From Actinomycetota bacterium (GTDB lineage: Bacteria; Actinomycetota; Actinomycetes; Nanopelagicales; Nanopelagicaceae), in assembly GCA_009923805.1 (NCBI GenBank), contig RFSY01000002.1, forward strand, positions 1-34,910: DNA of 34,910 bases, in the 5' to 3' direction. This document shows positions 1 through 8,254 of this stretch, one piece after another. The translations under genes were made by a program, and so were the position numbers. The number at the start of each line of letters is the position of its first letter. The stretch's first letter is position 1. Under the pieces are notes generated by a model. The model saw only the letters and a program-made list of their open reading frames with translations. It did no database searches and had not been told where the DNA came from.

Positions 1-871
1 CTTGGGAAACTTTCCAAAGTCAGGCTTGCGCTTCTCTTTATAAGCATCGCGTCCTTCTTGGCCCTCTTGGCTTAAGTAGAAGAGAAGGGTGGCATCTCCT
101 GCAAGTTGTTGAACTCCTGCAAGTCCATCATCAGCTGCATTCATAGAAGCTTTAATCAAACGAAGCGCCATCGGAGAGTTCTGCAACATCTCGCGACACC
201 ATGAAACAGTCTCTGCTTCAAGTTCTTTCAGTGGAACAACAGTGTTAACCAGACCCATTGATAGCGCTTCTTGCGCATCATATTGACGAGTTAAGAACCA
301 AATTTCGCGAGCTTTCTTCTGGCCAACACTCGCTGCTAGTAGTCCTGAGCCATAACCACCATCGAATGAACCAACCATTGGTCCGGTCTGACCAAACTTT
401 GCATTATCGGCAGCGATAGAGAGATCGCAGACAACATGAAGTACATGTCCCCCACCCAATTGCCCAACCTGCAATCATTGCAACAACTGGTTTTGGTGTG
501 CGACGAATTTGTACTTGTAAATCTAAAACATTGAGTCGACCAACACCTTGTTGTGAAAGTGAATCATCACCTAGATATCCATCATCACCGCGAACGCTGA
601 TGTCGCCACCAGAACAGAATGCTTCATCACCTTTACCGGTCAGAATAATTACGCCAACTTCTGAATTATCACGAGCTAAATCAAATGCAGATTTCAATTC
701 AATAATTGTTTGCGGACGAAATGCATTGCGTACTTCTGGGCGATTAATAGTGATCTTTGCAATTCCATCAGCAACTTGATAAGTAATGTCAGTAAATGCG
801 TCTCCGCCAGGACCTGTCACCCATGCTGGGATGGTGCGGTCACCAAAATCACGCTTTATAGGCTTGCTCAC
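1..871 (-). CDS. menB: 1,4-dihydroxy-2-naphthoyl-CoA synthase (MenB), 3' end runs to the window edge; reading frame interrupted by a 1-nt insertion near 449-457
   Basis: N-terminal ORF 404..871 is crotonase/MenB-like ([31 protein letters not shown]). By hand translation the MenB frame resumes after the lesion as [73 protein letters not shown]...[11 protein letters not shown], open to position 1. GTG start with GGAGG upstream. Confidence 0.93.
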
Positions 872-912
872 GATTCCTCCATTTGGTCTACGAGCGATAG
901 CCTACGCGTGCA

Positions 913-2007
913 ATGGAGCAGAACGCACAACGAGAACTTCGCGCAGTCGATCCCGATTGGACTGTACGCGAATTAATGGCGCGCCTAGCCGAAGCCCTCG
1001 ATTCAGATGGTCCCGCCCTTGCCTTCGGAGCAACATCTGCCACGCATGTCTCGGATGACATCAGTGTTGTAATTGCAACCACTGGTAGTTCTGGAATTTC
1101 AAAGGCGGTTGGAATATCAGCTTCGGCGCTACGCGCATCAGCACAAGCTTCAAATACATTCTTAGCAGCGCGGCCAGGTAATTCATGGTCACTGCTTCTT
1201 CCACTGACACATATCGCCGGGGTCAACGTTTTACTTCGTGCTCAGGGATTAGGTACTGAAGCAATTGATTTACGTAATCACAGTGGCGCATACCCACCAG
1301 CAGATTTCACGGCGATAGTTCCAACTCAACTTTTTCGTGCACTTAACCACGATGAAAATCTTTTAAAGCATCTCGTTGATGCAAAAGCTGTTTTAGTAGG
1401 TGGAGCACACCTCTCATCAGATCTGCACCAGCGTGCACTGGAAGCCGATATCAATATTGTGACCACCTACGGCATGACCGAGACAACCGGCGGCTGCGTT
1501 TATAACGGATCTCCCCTTGAAGGTGTGGAAGTTTCGATAACGGCTGATAACAGGATTGCCATAAGGGGTAAGACTCTTGCAAAGAGTTATATCGGTGATG
1601 AAAAATCGTGGAATGCAAATCTGATTGACGGATGGTTTCACACTTCAGATTTAGGTCACTTTGAAGATGGCAAGCTTGTAGTCGATGGACGAGTTGATGA
1701 TGTCATTATTTCAGGTGGAGAAAATCTTTCACTTAGTGCCATCGAAAATTCTTTGCACTCCCACTTTTCAGGTGGAAACTTCAGTGCCTTTGCAGTGAGT
1801 GATTCACAGTGGGGCGACGCTCTTCATCTTGCAATTGAGACAGATGCATCCCCTGATCAAGCTGCGATTACTGAATATTTAGTAGAAGTCTTTGGCGTTG
1901 TTGCAAAACCAAAAGGTTTTCTCAAGGTTGCAAAGTTTCCACTCATCGGAATTGGTAAAGTTGATCGTAAGAAGCTGGCAGAAATTTTCTTGGGAGGCTC
2001 ACATTAA
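913..2007 (+). CDS. menE: o-succinylbenzoate-CoA ligase (MenE), AMP-forming acyl-CoA synthetase family
   Basis: TTGSSGISKAV, TYGMTETTGG, DGRVDDVIISGGENLS and C-terminal GKVDRKKL motifs; adjacent to menB and menA. Confidence 0.9.
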   Translation: MEQNAQRELRAVDPDWTVRELMARLAEALDSDGPALAFGATSATHVSDDISVVIATTGSSGISKAVGISASALRASAQASNTFLAARPGNSWSLLLPLTHIAGVNVLLRAQGLGTEAIDLRNHSGAYPPADFTAIVPTQLFRALNHDENLLKHLVDAKAVLVGGAHLSSDLHQRALEADINIVTTYGMTETTGGCVYNGSPLEGVEVSITADNRIAIRGKTLAKSYIGDEKSWNANLIDGWFHTSDLGHFEDGKLVVDGRVDDVIISGGENLSLSAIENSLHSHFSGGNFSAFAVSDSQWGDALHLAIETDASPDQAAITEYLVEVFGVVAKPKGFLKVAKFPLIGIGKVDRKKLAEIFLGGSH

Positions 2008-2848
2008 TATCTGGGTCCAAGGTGCTCGTCCCCGCACACTTCCTGCAGCTATCGCACCTGTTGTCGTTGCTACAGTCTTAGCCGGTAGTGACTGGAAACC
2101 CGTGCAAGCTTTATTGGCTCTCATTGTTAGTTTGTCACTTCAAATCGCAGTGAACTATTCAAATGATTACTCCGATGGAATTCGTGGAACAGATGACAAT
2201 CGAATAGGTCCAGTTCGCTTAACTGCATCAGGTTTAGCACCAGCTGAATCTGTAAAACGTGCAGCAATACTCTCATTTGCAGCTGCATCTATCGCAGGGC
2301 TTGCACTTGCAGCGCTTTCTTCATGGTGGGTAATTCTGGTTGGTGTTGCAGCAATTGCAGCAGCATGGGGTTACACCGGTGGGAAGAACCCTTACGGCTA
2401 TAAAGGTTTGGGTGAAATGTCAGTCTTTATCTTCTTCGGAGTTGTTGCAACGATGGGAAGTTACTATGTACAAACGTTAGAAATTAATTGGGTCTCATTC
2501 GCCGCATCGGTCCCTATGGGTTCACTCTCGTGTGCACTTCTTGCTATCAATAACATTCGTGACCGAGCCCAAGATCTCTTAGTTGGTAAGCGAACACTTG
2601 CCGTGCGCCTGGGAGATCGTGGTGCCCGCAATCTATTTATTGCACTGATTCTCTCTGCCTACATCTTTGCCGCGCTCACAGGTCGCGCTTGGTCAATTCT
2701 TACTCTGCTTACTTTGCCGCTAGCCATACCCGTTTGCAGAAAAGTCCTTATGGGCGCTTCCGGTGAAGCGCTCATCCCATTACTCGGAAAGACCGGCAAA
2801 TTACAACTTGCCTTCGCTCTTATATTCGCTCTCGCACTTTGGCTGTAA
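2003..2848 (+). CDS. menA: 1,4-dihydroxy-2-naphthoate polyprenyltransferase (MenA, UbiA family); likely starts at ATT 2003 rather than TTG 1892
   Basis: WVQGARPRTLPAAIAPV N-terminus, NYSNDYSDGIRGTDDNRIGPVRLTASG (UbiA NDxxD-type motif), hydrophobic TM segments. GGGAGG at 1992-1997 is 5 nt before ATT. Confidence 0.88.
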   Translation: MNIWVQGARPRTLPAAIAPVVVATVLAGSDWKPVQALLALIVSLSLQIAVNYSNDYSDGIRGTDDNRIGPVRLTASGLAPAESVKRAAILSFAAASIAGLALAALSSWWVILVGVAAIAAAWGYTGGKNPYGYKGLGEMSVFIFFGVVATMGSYYVQTLEINWVSFAASVPMGSLSCALLAINNIRDRAQDLLVGKRTLAVRLGDRGARNLFIALILSAYIFAALTGRAWSILTLLTLPLAIPVCRKVLMGASGEALIPLLGKTGKLQLAFALIFALALWL

Positions 2849-2853
2849 GGTCA

Positions 2854-2859
2854 TAGAAT
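2854..2859 (+). promoter_or_regulatory. candidate -10 box TAGAAT of a leaderless transcript (ATG 6 nt downstream)
   Basis: TAGAAT-tacgcc-ATG; no Shine-Dalgarno sequence. Confidence 0.5.
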
Positions 2860-2865
2860 TACGCC

Positions 2866-3129
2866 ATGATTAAATTCGAAGGCTTCCTCTTCATTGCAGC
2901 ACTTGCGATCGTTCTCTTCGCATTTATCGATTGTGCACGGCGCGATGAGACCGAAATCAAAAAATTACCTAAATGGGGCTGGTTAATTGCGATTCTCTTT
3001 ACCGGATCTATTGGTTCAATTATTTATTTGGTAATCGGCAGAGGCCCTCTTGCAAAATTTCCAAAAAAGAAGCCGCAGAAGCGAATCTTGCCACCCGATG
3101 ATGATCCTGATTTTTTACGGGGGATTTAA
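2866..3129 (+). CDS. small membrane protein, PLDc_N (phospholipase D-nuclease N-terminal-like) domain
   Basis: 87 aa, two TM segments, IDCARRDETEIKKLPKWGWLIAILFTGSIGSIIYLVIGR resembles PLDc_N proteins. Confidence 0.75.
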   Translation: MIKFEGFLFIAALAIVLFAFIDCARRDETEIKKLPKWGWLIAILFTGSIGSIIYLVIGRGPLAKFPKKKPQKRILPPDDDPDFLRGI

Positions 3130-3135
3130 CAACTT

Positions 3136-4050
3136 CTATAAGCCAGAGTACGTGTGCTTTCCGGTTCCCCAAACGTTCACATACACGTAATTAAATAAGA
3201 ATGTAGAACCTGCAAAGATGCAGAGCCACGCAGCACGTCGGCCGCGCCAACCAACTGTTACGCGAGCATGTAGGTAGGCAGCGTATGCAACCCAGGTAAT
3301 AAATGCCCACGTCTCTTTTGGATCCCAACCCCAATAACGTCCCCAAGCACTTTCAGCCCAGATTGCACCGGCTATTACTGCAAATGTCCACAATGGAAAT
3401 ACAAATGCAACAAGACGGTATGAAAGCTGATCTAAAACTTCTAAGGAAGGAACGCGCTTGAGCCACGCTGGTCTTTCGCCTCTGCTTTCAACACGTTCCA
3501 GATAGAGATATGCACCGGCCACAACATTGGCAAGGAGGAATACTCCTCCAGAAATAATTGCTGAAATAACATGGATGACAAGCCAGGTTGATTTAAGGGC
3601 AGGTACAAGTGGCGAACTGTTTCGGTAGAGCAGGGTGATTGCAGTACCAAGAGTGAGTAGAACTGAGATGGAGATAAAGAGCCCGAGCCAACGAAGGTCA
3701 TGCTTTCTCAAAGCAACTAAATATGCTCCGGTAAATGCAAGTGCGCCAGTAATTGAGAATTCGTACATGTTTCCCCAAGGGACATGTTTTGCAGAAATTC
3801 CTCGCGCTACTACACCTGCTAGAAGAAGAAAGAAGGCAAGAATCATCATCGCAGTCGCGATGCGAGCAGCGCGTTCAGTACGTTTGTAATCAAGAGTCTT
3901 AGTGAGCAAATTACCCTCAGTTGTATCCGCGGTTTCTGGAGCGCGTACAGCGAATGCTGTCTCAAAAGCGTGAGCAATAAATGAGATCGTAAAGACTGCC
4001 ATCGCTGAATAAACAAAATAGTTTGAGATGTAGGCCCACGTCGTCTGCAT
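3136..4050 (-). CDS. ccsB: cytochrome c biogenesis protein CcsB/CcsA-type (system II haem handling)
   Basis: WGWDPKETWAFITWVAYAAYLHARVTVGWRG tryptophan-rich WWD-type motif, multiple TM helices, adjacent to resB and ccdA. Start shares one base with the resB stop (TAATG). Confidence 0.92.
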   Translation of the reverse strand: MQTTWAYISNYFVYSAMAVFTISFIAHAFETAFAVRAPETADTTEGNLLTKTLDYKRTERAARIATAMMILAFFLLLAGVVARGISAKHVPWGNMYEFSITGALAFTGAYLVALRKHDLRWLGLFISISVLLTLGTAITLLYRNSSPLVPALKSTWLVIHVISAIISGGVFLLANVVAGAYLYLERVESRGERPAWLKRVPSLEVLDQLSYRLVAFVFPLWTFAVIAGAIWAESAWGRYWGWDPKETWAFITWVAYAAYLHARVTVGWRGRRAAWLCIFAGSTFLFNYVYVNVWGTGKHTYSGL

Positions 4051-5516
4051 TACTTTTCTCCTTTGAGATGTTTAACAAAGTCATTTACTTCAGCTTCTAG
4101 CCCTGGTGCGCTGTTCTTTGCCAGCGCTGCAACTTCTACTCCTGAATTCGTAGTGCGAATCCAAATTCGACGTCGTCGTCCGTAGAGTGAAGAAAGTAGA
4201 CCTAGGACGGCAACAATACCGCCGAGGAGTGCATAGCGCTTTCCAGGATCATCGACTACGTTCAGGTTGATCCAAGGAATCACCGTCTCTAATGTGATTG
4301 ACCCACCACGATAATTGAAAGTCTCACCTGGTTTAACTGAACCTAACCCAATTTGTTTCAACTTACTTGTATCAATTTTATATACCGACTGCGGGACTCC
4401 TGAATCGAGACCTAAATCTCCCTCCCAGATTGAGAAGAGAAGTTTGGGATCAAGAAGCTCTGGAAAGATGGAGATTGCACCTTGTGATGTAGTTCGGGCA
4501 TTCGTTGGAACAAAAGAGGCTACGAATCCAACTGAAGGTTTGGCATCTGGAACTTTTATAGAACCGATTGATCTCAAGTTTCCATCCTGGGGCAAGAAAG
4601 GAACAGGACCTTGGAAAACTATCTTCTTCTCTGAATCTCGCACCGTTACTACTGGGCTATAGCCATTTGCTTGTAAATAAACCCGAGTATTTCCAAAAGT
4701 TAAAGGTTCATTAACTTTAAGAACTTTCTTTGAGGTTTTCCCAGAATCTGTCACCGTAACCCATGCTGTGTAATCCTTAGGTGCATTTGTCTTTGGGTCG
4801 TATTGGGCAACAAATCTATCGACTTTTACCGTAAATGGCGGCAGTGAGTTCGCATTTATTAATTTTCCAAATGAGAGAGTGTCATATGTAGTTGGAACGT
4901 TAATAAATCGCTCACCCACATTGACGATTGCATCTCCACGCATTCCAAAGAGAGAGCCGAAACTCACTCCAATAAGAATGAGGATCAGTGAGAGGTGAAA
5001 AAGTAGATTTCCAGTCTCTCTCAGGTAGCCCTTCTCGGCGGAAATTGAATCGCCTTCAATCCGCACTCTAAATCGCTTCTGCTTGAACCAGGTCGCTGCC
5101 AATTCAAGAGACGCGGTGCTTGCGCTAATTTCTTGATGAAAGGAGAGTCGATCCAGATTCTTTGGAGTGACGGGAGGAGGAGCCAGCATTGCTTTGTAAT
5201 GCTCAACGCTTCTAGGCAATACGCAACCGATTAATGAAATAAATAGAAGTATGTATATCGCGCTAAACCACGGCGAACCGTAAACATCAAAAAGTGATAG
5301 TCGGTCATACCAACTAGATAAACCAGGATTATTCGCAAAGAAATCACGTACCGCCATGGGGTTGGTAATTCTCTGCGGTATCAGCGAACCTGGGATTGCG
5401 GCAACGCCCATGAGCATCAACAGAATCAGCGCAGTGCGCATGCTTGTCAATTGGCGCCAAGCAAATCTCAATAAGCCAATGAAACCTAGCTCTGGAATTT
5501 CAACCTGATTAGTCAT
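4050..5516 (-). CDS. resB: cytochrome c biogenesis protein ResB
   Basis: ResB-like N-terminus (FAWRQLTSMRTALILLMLMGVAAIPGSLIPQR), LLFHLSLILILIGVSFGSLFG, genomic context. Confidence 0.92.
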   Translation of the reverse strand: MTNQVEIPELGFIGLLRFAWRQLTSMRTALILLMLMGVAAIPGSLIPQRITNPMAVRDFFANNPGLSSWYDRLSLFDVYGSPWFSAIYILLFISLIGCVLPRSVEHYKAMLAPPPVTPKNLDRLSFHQEISASTASLELAATWFKQKRFRVRIEGDSISAEKGYLRETGNLLFHLSLILILIGVSFGSLFGMRGDAIVNVGERFINVPTTYDTLSFGKLINANSLPPFTVKVDRFVAQYDPKTNAPKDYTAWVTVTDSGKTSKKVLKVNEPLTFGNTRVYLQANGYSPVVTVRDSEKKIVFQGPVPFLPQDGNLRSIGSIKVPDAKPSVGFVASFVPTNARTTSQGAISIFPELLDPKLLFSIWEGDLGLDSGVPQSVYKIDTSKLKQIGLGSVKPGETFNYRGGSITLETVIPWINLNVVDDPGKRYALLGGIVAVLGLLSSLYGRRRRIWIRTTNSGVEVAALAKNSAPGLEAEVNDFVKHLKGEK

Positions 5517-6241
5517 TAGATCACCGGAGCAAAATCTGAAATAAGTGAACGTAAAGAAATCATCAAATCTGCCCAGATTCCAGTCAATTGAAGGAGTCCG
5601 ATAAGAATCAAGAGAACTCCGCCCACTTTTGAAACAACCCCGCCACGTTTGACCATAAATTTGCGGAAGGACTCTGATGCATCAAAGAAAATTCCAGTTG
5701 CGATAAATGGCAAACCTAAACCAAGACAATAGCCCAGAGAAAGTATTGCGCCGCGTAACGCACTCGATTCTTGGAATGCTAAAGCTTGAACGCTGGCTAA
5801 GGCTGGTCCAATACATGGTGTCCAGCCAACTCCGAAGAGGAATCCAAGTACTGGCGCGCCAATAAGACCACCATTTGTCGAAATTTTAGGTTTGATTGTT
5901 GGCATCAGTGGAAATGCCCCAAGAAATATCACACCCATTAAAATTGTAAATGCACCAAGCACTCTTGTGATTACCGCTTCATTAGCTGCAATGCGTGAGC
6001 CGATTTCACCAAACAAAGCACCGTATGACACAAAGAGTGCGGTAAATCCCAGAACAAAGAACAACGAGCCTAGAAAGACTTTTCCGCGTGATGTAGAAAA
6101 ACCCGCTGCAAAGGAGAGATAGCCGGGAACTAGCGGAAGCACACATGGAGATAGAAATGAGATCAACCCGGCAAGTAGCGCAAGGGGAAATGCTGACAGT
6201 AAGAAACCGCTCATGAGATGGCTAACGATGAAGTCACTCAT
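5516..6241 (-). CDS. ccdA: cytochrome c biogenesis protein CcdA (DsbD transmembrane family)
   Basis: GLISFLSPCVLPLVPGYLSF and GFLFGVGWTPCIGPALAS cysteine motifs. Confidence 0.94.
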   Translation of the reverse strand: MSDFIVSHLMSGFLLSAFPLALLAGLISFLSPCVLPLVPGYLSFAAGFSTSRGKVFLGSLFFVLGFTALFVSYGALFGEIGSRIAANEAVITRVLGAFTILMGVIFLGAFPLMPTIKPKISTNGGLIGAPVLGFLFGVGWTPCIGPALASVQALAFQESSALRGAILSLGYCLGLGLPFIATGIFFDASESFRKFMVKRGGVVSKVGGVLLILIGLLQLTGIWADLMISLRSLISDFAPVI

Positions 6242-6774
6242 TCTGCACTGACTTTCTCAATCAATTCCGAGAGTGAAGCAACTGTGACGGCGCCAGATAT
6301 TCGCGCAGCAACGTTACCTTTTTTATCAATCAATACAGTTGAGGGAATTGCGTTGGCAGGTAATGATTTTCTGAAACCAATCAATATTGCATCATCAATC
6401 AAAGTTGGATACGGCACTTCCCGCTTTCGAACAAATGCCTCGGCATTAACCGGATTATCGCGAGTTAAAATTCCAATAAATTCAACTTCTGGGTACATGC
6501 GAGCTGCCGCTGAAAGTGTTGGCTCTTCTGCGCGACAAGGTGAACACCAAGATGCCCATACGTTAACAACGGCAACTTTGCCCACCGTAAATGTGTAATT
6601 TGTGCCAAGTAGTGTCATGCCGGAAATCTTGGGTGCAGGGATTCGATCTGAAGATTTAATAAATGTAACTGCGCCACTTCCTGAAATAAAACTCTCTTGC
6701 GCCTTCGATGCTCCCCCGTTGCTGCATCCCGCAAGTAGAAATAACGGGATGAGTGCGAGGGCTATTTTCTTCAT
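6238..6774 (-). CDS. TlpA/ResA-like thiol-disulfide oxidoreductase lipoprotein
   Basis: Lipobox LLAGC; thioredoxin-fold active site WASWCSPCRAEEP; overlaps the ccdA start by 4 nt (ATGA). Confidence 0.92.
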   Translation of the reverse strand: MKKIALALIPLFLLAGCSNGGASKAQESFISGSGAVTFIKSSDRIPAPKISGMTLLGTNYTFTVGKVAVVNVWASWCSPCRAEEPTLSAAARMYPEVEFIGILTRDNPVNAEAFVRKREVPYPTLIDDAILIGFRKSLPANAIPSTVLIDKKGNVAARISGAVTVASLSELIEKVSAE

Positions 6775-6775
6775 A

Positions 6776-7396
6776 TTATTTCTGTGGCAGTAAATGTTTA
6801 GCAGGTTCTAAATAGGATGTTCCAGAAATCATGCCCTCGTCATCGAAATGAAAACTTGTGACTGAAGCTAGCGTGCATTCGCGTTTACGAGGATCGTGAA
6901 GTAGTCGTCTGCCTTCAATTGCACTTCTGGCAATCCAGATAGGAAGCTGGTGCGAAACGACAATCGCGTCTTTTCCACCTGCTGCTTTGTTGGCAGCAAA
7001 TATCGCCGCAAGCATTCTTGAAATTTGTTCTTCATAAGGTTCTCCCCACGATGGTTTCCAGGGGTTATATAAATGTTTCCAGAAAGCTGGATGGCGTAAT
7101 ACGCCGCTACCTAATTCAAATTTCTTTCCTTCAAAAATATTTCCAGCTTCAATGAGCCGCTCATCCGTGTGAATATCAATCGAATGTGCGCGAGCAATTG
7201 GCGCTGCAGTTTCTTGCGCTCGTTGTAAGGGTGAAACATGAAGTGCGCCAAGATCAAGAGACTTCGACCAATCACCAACAACTTCAGCCATCTGCTGACC
7301 GCGCTGAGATAAACGCCATCCAGGTTGGCGGCCGTAGAGAATCTTCTCTGGATTTTCTACTTCACCGTGACGAATCACGTGCACTGTCGAGGTCAT
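6776..7396 (-). CDS. histidine phosphatase family protein (phosphoglycerate mutase-like)
   Basis: VIRHGEVENP (RHG motif), SPLQRAQETAAPIA, DAIVVSHQLPIW. Confidence 0.92.
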   Translation of the reverse strand: MTSTVHVIRHGEVENPEKILYGRQPGWRLSQRGQQMAEVVGDWSKSLDLGALHVSPLQRAQETAAPIARAHSIDIHTDERLIEAGNIFEGKKFELGSGVLRHPAFWKHLYNPWKPSWGEPYEEQISRMLAAIFAANKAAGGKDAIVVSHQLPIWIARSAIEGRRLLHDPRKRECTLASVTSFHFDDEGMISGTSYLEPAKHLLPQK

Positions 7397-7403
7397 AGTG
7401 CTA

Positions 7404-7409
7404 ATGATA
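7404..7409 (-). promoter_or_regulatory. candidate -10 box TATCAT for the histidine phosphatase gene (ATG 7 nt downstream)
   Basis: Minus strand: TATCAT-tagcact-ATG; no Shine-Dalgarno sequence. Confidence 0.5.
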
Positions 7410-7421
7410 AAGCGTCCATTT

Positions 7422-7443
7422 CTACCCTGTATCGCTAGGGTAG
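7422..7443. repeat. perfect 7-bp inverted repeat CTACCCT-N8-AGGGTAG in a divergent promoter region
   Basis: Read directly: ctaccct gtatcgct agggtag. The right arm overlaps the TAGGGT box (7436-7441) upstream of the HAD gene. Confidence 0.75.
7436..7441 (+). promoter_or_regulatory. candidate -10 box TAGGGT for the HAD gene (ATG 6 nt downstream)
   Basis: TAGGGT-agtgac-ATG; no Shine-Dalgarno sequence. Confidence 0.5.
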
Positions 7444-7447
7444 TGAC

Positions 7448-8209
7448 ATGGCACTCACCTCAAAACGAGCAGCCTTTTTCGATGTAGATAACACCCTCGT
7501 GCGGGGGTCGACGCTCTACTTTCTCGGGAGAGGTATGTACCAACGTGGCTTCTTCACCAAGGCCGACATCTCTCGCTTTGTCGTGGCAAATCTTCGATTT
7601 CGAATGACTGGAACCGAAAAGAAAGAAGTTATCGAAAAGTTTCAGAATGCAGCAACTGATTTTATTGGTGGACATAGGGTTGATGAGATTAAGAAAATTG
7701 GCGAAGAAATTTATGACCAATATGTATCTCCCAAACTGTGGCAAGGAACCTTCGAAATTGCTAAAGCGCATTTAGATAAGGGCGAAGAAGTTTGGTTAGT
7801 CACTGCAGCTCCACAAGATATGGCTGACATTATTGCCAGTCGACTTGGATTAACTGGCGCATTGGGCAGCAAGGCGTGTATTGAAGATGGAATGTATACC
7901 GGAGCGCTTGAAGGCAAATTACTCCATGGAATGGAGAAAGCACTCGCAATTAAAGTTTTAGCAAAGGATCATGGATTCGATTTAGTAGATTGTTACTCAT
8001 ATTCCGATAGCCACAATGACATCCCGCTTTTGCAAGCAGTAGGACATCCATCTGCAATTAACCCTGATGCAATTCTTCGCATTCGTGCACTTGCAGAAGG
8101 TTGGCCAATTCACGATTTTCGCCGAGCGAGATTTATCAATCGCTTGCTTGGTCCGGCAGTCAGCAGATTGGCTGCTGCTGCTACCTGGCTCACTCCGCGC
8201 AAACGCTGA
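7448..8209 (+). CDS. HAD-IB family hydrolase (SerB-like phosphatase)
   Basis: AAFFDVDNTLVRGST, LVTAAPQDMA, YSYSDSHNDIPLLQAVGHPSAINPD HAD motifs. Confidence 0.92.
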   Translation: MALTSKRAAFFDVDNTLVRGSTLYFLGRGMYQRGFFTKADISRFVVANLRFRMTGTEKKEVIEKFQNAATDFIGGHRVDEIKKIGEEIYDQYVSPKLWQGTFEIAKAHLDKGEEVWLVTAAPQDMADIIASRLGLTGALGSKACIEDGMYTGALEGKLLHGMEKALAIKVLAKDHGFDLVDCYSYSDSHNDIPLLQAVGHPSAINPDAILRIRALAEGWPIHDFRRARFINRLLGPAVSRLAAAATWLTPRKR

Positions 8210-8254
8210 CCTAATTCGCGCCAGTACCTCACTTACCGCTATCGTTGGCAGGTT

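Noticed and set aside
449-457. Programmed ribosomal frameshift in menB
   Set aside because: Restoring the frame requires skipping a base in a G-rich run with no known recoding signal; an indel error or mutation is the simpler explanation.
888-1226. Antisense ORF of 112 aa opposite menE
   Set aside because: Lies wholly opposite a strong MenE coding region, with no recognisable domain; typical shadow ORF.
1892-2002. TTG start at 1892 for menA as given by the ORF track
   Set aside because: Would create a 116-bp overlap with menE and a non-homologous N-terminal extension; ATT 2003 has a better Shine-Dalgarno sequence and matches the expected N-terminus.
3441-3701. Alternative-frame ORF within ccsB, and other short ORFs in other frames of assigned genes (e.g. 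8361..8657, 18185..18502, 24435..24713, 33426..33827)
   Set aside because: All are embedded in well-supported genes and lack family motifs or plausible translation signals.
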